A program made the translations under genes and the position numbers. The notes below the pieces were generated by a model that was given only the letters and a program-made list of their open reading frames with translations, had not been told where the DNA came from and searched no databases. This document shows positions 59,961 to 64,000 of a stretch of 64,000 nucleotides of DNA, in pieces. The stretch is taken from the NCBI GenBank assembly GCA_964020085.1, contig OZ026601.1:12287259-12351258 (forward strand). Direction: 5' to 3'. Every line of letters begins with the position of its first letter. Position 1 is the first letter of the stretch. Source of the stretch: Micromussa lordhowensis. Lineage: Eukaryota; Cnidaria; Anthozoa; Scleractinia; Lobophylliidae.

Positions 59961-60017
59961 CAATAAATAAAGTGGATTATGATTATGACTATGATTATTA
60001 TTATTATCATTATCATC
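59961..60017 (+). repeat. Degenerate ATT/GATTAT microsatellite, probable LINE 3' tail
   Basis: CAATAAATAAAGTGGATTAT is followed by GATTATGACTATGATTATTA and similar words. A tail of this form behind an AATAAA is typical of non-LTR retrotransposon 3' ends. Confidence 0.6.
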
Positions 60018-60136
60018 CTAAGGTGCTCGAGGTCCCCCGAATGTAGATACAAATGGCTTTCAAAGGATCCTTGCTAGCAAGTCATTCGAGAAGTCTGGCT
60101 CTAATTTGTGAGGCTTTTGCAACTCTGACCCACTGA

Positions 60137-60830
60137 TTGTGCACAGAATACATTGCTCCCACAACCATTGAGCCAATTCTGACAAGTCATCTTATCCCGC
60201 TGGGTAAGGGTAACAGTGAAATCAGACCAATAGGAGTGGGTGAAATAATTAGAATCATTGGAAAGCGCGTGACAAAGGTGAGAAAACAAGATATACTAGA
60301 GCCGAGTGGCTTCCTTCAGGTTTGCACTGAACACAAAACTGGGAGTGAGACAGCAGTGCATGCAATGAACGGTTTATTGCAGCATGAGGAAGCCAATGCA
60401 GTGCTGCTAGTGGATGTGTCAAACACCTTCAGTACAATAAACCGAGCCGCTGCCCTCATAACATCAGCGTTCTTTGTCCAGCGTTAGCTACATTTGCAAT
60501 CAATACCTAGGAGGTATTAACTGTGTGCATGTATGCCCTCAGTCTACAGGCAGTGAGTCAAGCCAAACAATGCTGGTTTGCAGATGATGCGCAAGAGGGT
60601 GTGGATCACTACAGAACATCAGGGTGTGGTGGGACGAGCTGACGATGGCCAGACCAGACTTTGGATACTATCCTAATGCTGGAAAATGCTGGCTTGTTAT
60701 GAAACCTGATAAGGAGGAGATCACAAGGAGCATTGAAAAAACATTCCCACCAGTCCCTAGGTCACAAGGTGTTACATTGTTACATGTTATGTCCAACAGT
60801 CAAGCTGGCCTCTCCTCTTGACTGGGAGAG
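60137..60830 (+). pseudogene. Broken reverse-transcriptase fragment
   Basis: An open segment to 60487 carries [20 protein letters not shown] and [14 protein letters not shown], i.e. the RT fingers/palm region with the first catalytic Asp. After a stop, another frame near 60565-60605 reads QCWFADDAQEG, the second catalytic motif (FADD). The continuation (FGYYPNAGKCWLVMKPD) is in a third frame near 60655. Stops and frameshifts make it non-functional. The organisation resembles the RT class in invertebrate retroelements with RPIGVGE motifs. Confidence 0.75.
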
Positions 60831-61059
60831 AGGAAATATGAACATTTGTGCATCAAATTTTTGACTTGGACACTGGCGAAGAAGCTGGGGGGCTGATTAT
60901 ACGAGATAGATAAACCAGGTACAAGAATGATAGACCTGAAGGGCAAAAAAATGTGTTTCAATGAAGCAGCCCGGTCAGTACAAGACCTTGCCCAAGCTTC
61001 CGTTGTTAGATACTTGATTTGCAACTGCACTGCACAAGTTTCGGCATTATTGCTGCAAT

Positions 61060-61256
61060 GTGCGGCTTTCAGTCTAAGTCATATCAAGTTAAATGACTTT
61101 TTGAATTTTAAGGTTTTAACGCGTACAATATTACTGCTCTTTACAAGGATAATTAAGTCATGGAACAACCTACCACTTGTCGTTGAAGCAAGCAGTTGTC
61201 CAGCTTTCAAGAATAAACTTGTAGTTCACCTAAATATGCAAATTGACAGCATATGA
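61060..61256 (+). pseudogene. LINE ORF2 C-terminal fragment
   Basis: The end of the frame reads LLLFTRIIKSWNNLPLVVEA followed by CPAFKNKLVVHL, the conserved end of many jockey/RTE-type ORF2 proteins. No upstream RT or endonuclease is in frame, and the short frame is probably a separate relic from the RT piece 250 bp upstream. Confidence 0.6.
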
Positions 61257-64000
61257 TTTTGATTATATTATTGTATTGCTCTCGCTTTTCTGTCTTTCAT
61301 TCATTGTTTGTAGTTTAATTAAAGGAAGCTTTCAATTAGGGCCAACCTCAGTAACTTCCTTTCAGGCTGCCCATTTATTTTTGGTTGTTTTTAATCATTG
61401 GGCATTGCTTTGTTTTACTCTTTCACCTTAATATATCTTTTAATTTGCATCCTGAATAACCCTTTATTGTATTATTTTTATTGTATTGTATTCTTTCAGT
61501 ATCACAAAAGTGTGAAGTCTACAAATCTGGATCTAGAAAGAGCTCTAAGTCCAGAACCTATAATTGCTAATATATTTCCAACTCTAATTATAATAGTAAT
61601 ACTATTATAATACTTCATTTAGTTGATCAAAATACGTATCAAGCGCTACATTTGATAAAAGATAAAATGATTAAAAATATGTCTAAAAAGCGCTTTTATT
61701 CCAAATTTAAAAAGGGTAAAATGATAAAAAGGTAAGATTATATTGCTAATTCATACTTTAAACATAATTAACCTACCCCCTATTGATAAATATATTTTTA
61801 AAACACTTAGCATTTATATGAAGAAGCTCAGGCTGCTCTTACATCTTTTATGTTAGCCTTGGAGATGATTCTTTTACTCCAGGTGACAAATTGTGATACA
61901 AAGTTAGTTAGCAACACAATCACACCATGATCTGTCATTAGCTACGATAATTATCTTAAAAATACTTGTCAGACCTTGAGAAGACATTTTTTATCTAAAT
62001 GACCAATGTCTGAACTAATTAACTGGAAATTTAGTTATATCCAGCTAACACTTATAAATGACATTGGCAGTACTGTTTGGGTAAGAGTTGTATTATGCCG
62101 TTCAGCTATTTCTAAGTTTCAGTTTAATGATACTTTTCCACATACAAGCTAAGAAAACAAAGCAAAAAGATGGTGGAATAGTAGCAGGGGAAAACTTAAT
62201 TTCCATTATGGGGCAATTCTAAAGAAAAAAACCTCAATTGTGTATTTCATAAAAATAATATGATTTGCTGAAACAACTTTACAACTGATTTTAATATCTG
62301 ATCCCTATAACCAATCCGAACGAAGGCAAGCAGTCAGTCATCCCTTTGGCCAAAACACACACACCCCCAAAACATTCTTTGAAGGTTGCATCCAGCTGTG
62401 CCCCTACCACCGGATGCTCTTGTCCAATGATCTTGCATGAAGCAAGTGACTGTCAACATACTACCCACTGTTGATCACTACCCACAGCAATCAAAAGCTG
62501 TGCTTCTCTCCCCACACCCCAAGGTTCTCAGCTAAACAACCTTGGCAATCCAACAGAATCTAGAAACAGTCCTGAACCAAAGGCAGCACCATTCCAAATA
62601 CATTAGTGTCCAGTCAACCAAGCCCAATGATATTAATAGTAAAGGAACAGTGACTCACCTTCAGTCTTGATCAAATACCCAGTTAGGCCTGAAGCAAACA
62701 TAACCTAACCAAGATCATATCAGACTGTATGTCCAAACCATTATTGTGCCTAGACCTGTGAACTACTATTTCAGTCATCAGACTTTATATTCCATGGTGA
62801 CATAACAATGTTTGAAAAAATGTCCTTTGACATCATTGATCTTTTGTTTATTTACTTCAAAATAATTTGTTGTTTTATATTGCAGACTTGGAACTTTTCA
62901 TGTTTACTAATGTTATAGCCTCAGGAGAGCTATTTCTGAGCTTTCATATATTGTTGGTATTATAGAGCTATATTTGCTTTGCTCTACAATAAATTACTTT
63001 TCACAAAAAAGACAGATGTTAGGTGTGCAGTGAATCTTGGTTGTTAAAATAAAAGACTGAAAAAGTTTTATGCTCAACATCACATCAATTTTGATGTGGC
63101 TAAATATCATTTAGGTAAAGTCAAACTTCAACCAATGCAGCCAGCGGTTATTCCCTCAACAGTATGTGACCTGTGGGGTGGCCCTCAGGGGATTTGCAGG
63201 GATCTTTTCTCTCACCTGCACTACAAGAGTAGTTCAGTTAGCTGATCTTTGCCATCATTTGCACAGCTCATGCTAGCGAATCTTTGAGGATTCTAATGCT
63301 CCCTCTCCTCACACCCTCTTGGTTTGCTGGTCTCTCGGTAAGTATTCGCTTCGGTAAGTTATTTCCAATGATATCTTTCAGTCTGATGGTGCCAGTTAAT
63401 TAGTGGCCACTTCTTGGGGTGGTTCCCGCTTCCAGGGTTGCCCTGGATACCTCCCTTCAGCATATCAGTTTAAGAGCATTACAGTTTGAAGAGCAGTGTG
63501 TAACACTGCAAATTGATGACTTGATCATTTAAGGCAAATACACATTAGCAAAACATAAATGCAAGAAAATGAATGTCACCAAGTTGCAATTGGTTTTCCC
63601 TGGGCAACTAATTGTTCATGAAAGTGAAATGATAACATAGACGATAAAGTACCTTACTTTGAAATAAATACTCTATCGTCTCTCTATACACATTTTAAAA
63701 ACAAATCGATTATGGGGCATTTTTATCATGCAATCCTTATAATGACCTTGTAAACATACGTGTATGTTTGTGCCTTTTTAAAGTAACAATTACCTTTTTG
63801 TTGAATGATCAAGTAAAGGGGTAAATTTTAGCACCTGGTGCACTGCAGGTGTTAAAATATATCCCTGAGAAACCTGTTATCAATGAAAAAGCAAAATGAA
63901 CAAAACTGACAGCATTAACTTCATCTTACTTGCAATGTAATCTACCTCAACCCTGTATTCACACCCTGTATTCTGACATGACACGTAGTGTCATGATGCT
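61257..64000. other. Intergenic, no gene recognised
   Basis: AT-rich, without convincing exons. The last part (about 63150-63470) is less AT-rich and contains CTCTCGGTAAGTATTCG, a good splice-donor match at 63336, but no frame could be supported around it. Confidence 0.4.

Overview
The window reads as AT-rich, intron-containing invertebrate nuclear DNA, most likely from an anthozoan cnidarian such as a stony coral or anemone. The evidence is small exons with GT-AG introns, a discoidin-domain-receptor ectodomain gene, an MFSD6-type transporter, and a heavy load of short inverted-repeat elements. The species cannot be fixed from sequence alone. No bacterial features, rRNA, intact tRNA gene or CRISPR array were seen.

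Four gene models are supported. (1) A plus-strand gene of unrecognised product has its 3' part here: nine phase-compatible exons between 6572 and 16806, ending in an acidic, Ser/Thr-rich tail. (2) A complete plus-strand gene at 36993-42878 (8 coding exons, 573 aa) encodes a signal peptide, discoidin domain, DDR-type second domain, one transmembrane helix and a short charged cytoplasmic tail. It looks like a discoidin domain receptor without the tyrosine kinase. (3) A single-exon minus-strand MFSD6-like transporter lies at 46362-48041, convergent with gene 2. (4) A single-exon minus-strand chromodomain protein lies at 55684-56316; its C-terminal half is unrecognised.

Most of the rest is mobile-element material. 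0-6.3 kb holds a complete but dead pogo-type transposon (TIRs, TA duplication, transposase with four in-frame stops, an antisense HIRAN-like ORF), a foldback element, and a CAGGG-ended element with another element nested in it. 7.6-13.6 kb holds a tRNA-type SINE and several hairpin or inverted-repeat elements inside introns of gene 1. 16.8-36.9 kb is a gene-poor stretch with two TTAA-flanked elements and several other inverted-repeat elements. 50.0-50.6 kb holds an element packed with a 12-bp palindrome, and 53.1-53.7 kb an inverted-repeat element with a hammerhead-like end. 57-61.3 kb holds a Tigger-like remnant, a long minisatellite (about 59-bp unit) interrupted by a 150-bp hairpin, and broken reverse-transcriptase pieces.

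The most unusual items are the kinase-less DDR-like receptor, the chromodomain protein with an orphan C-terminal half, the antisense HIRAN-like ORF inside the pogo element, the palindrome-rich element at 50 kb, and the hairpin inserted in the minisatellite. There is no sign of an operon-like system; the four genes appear functionally independent.
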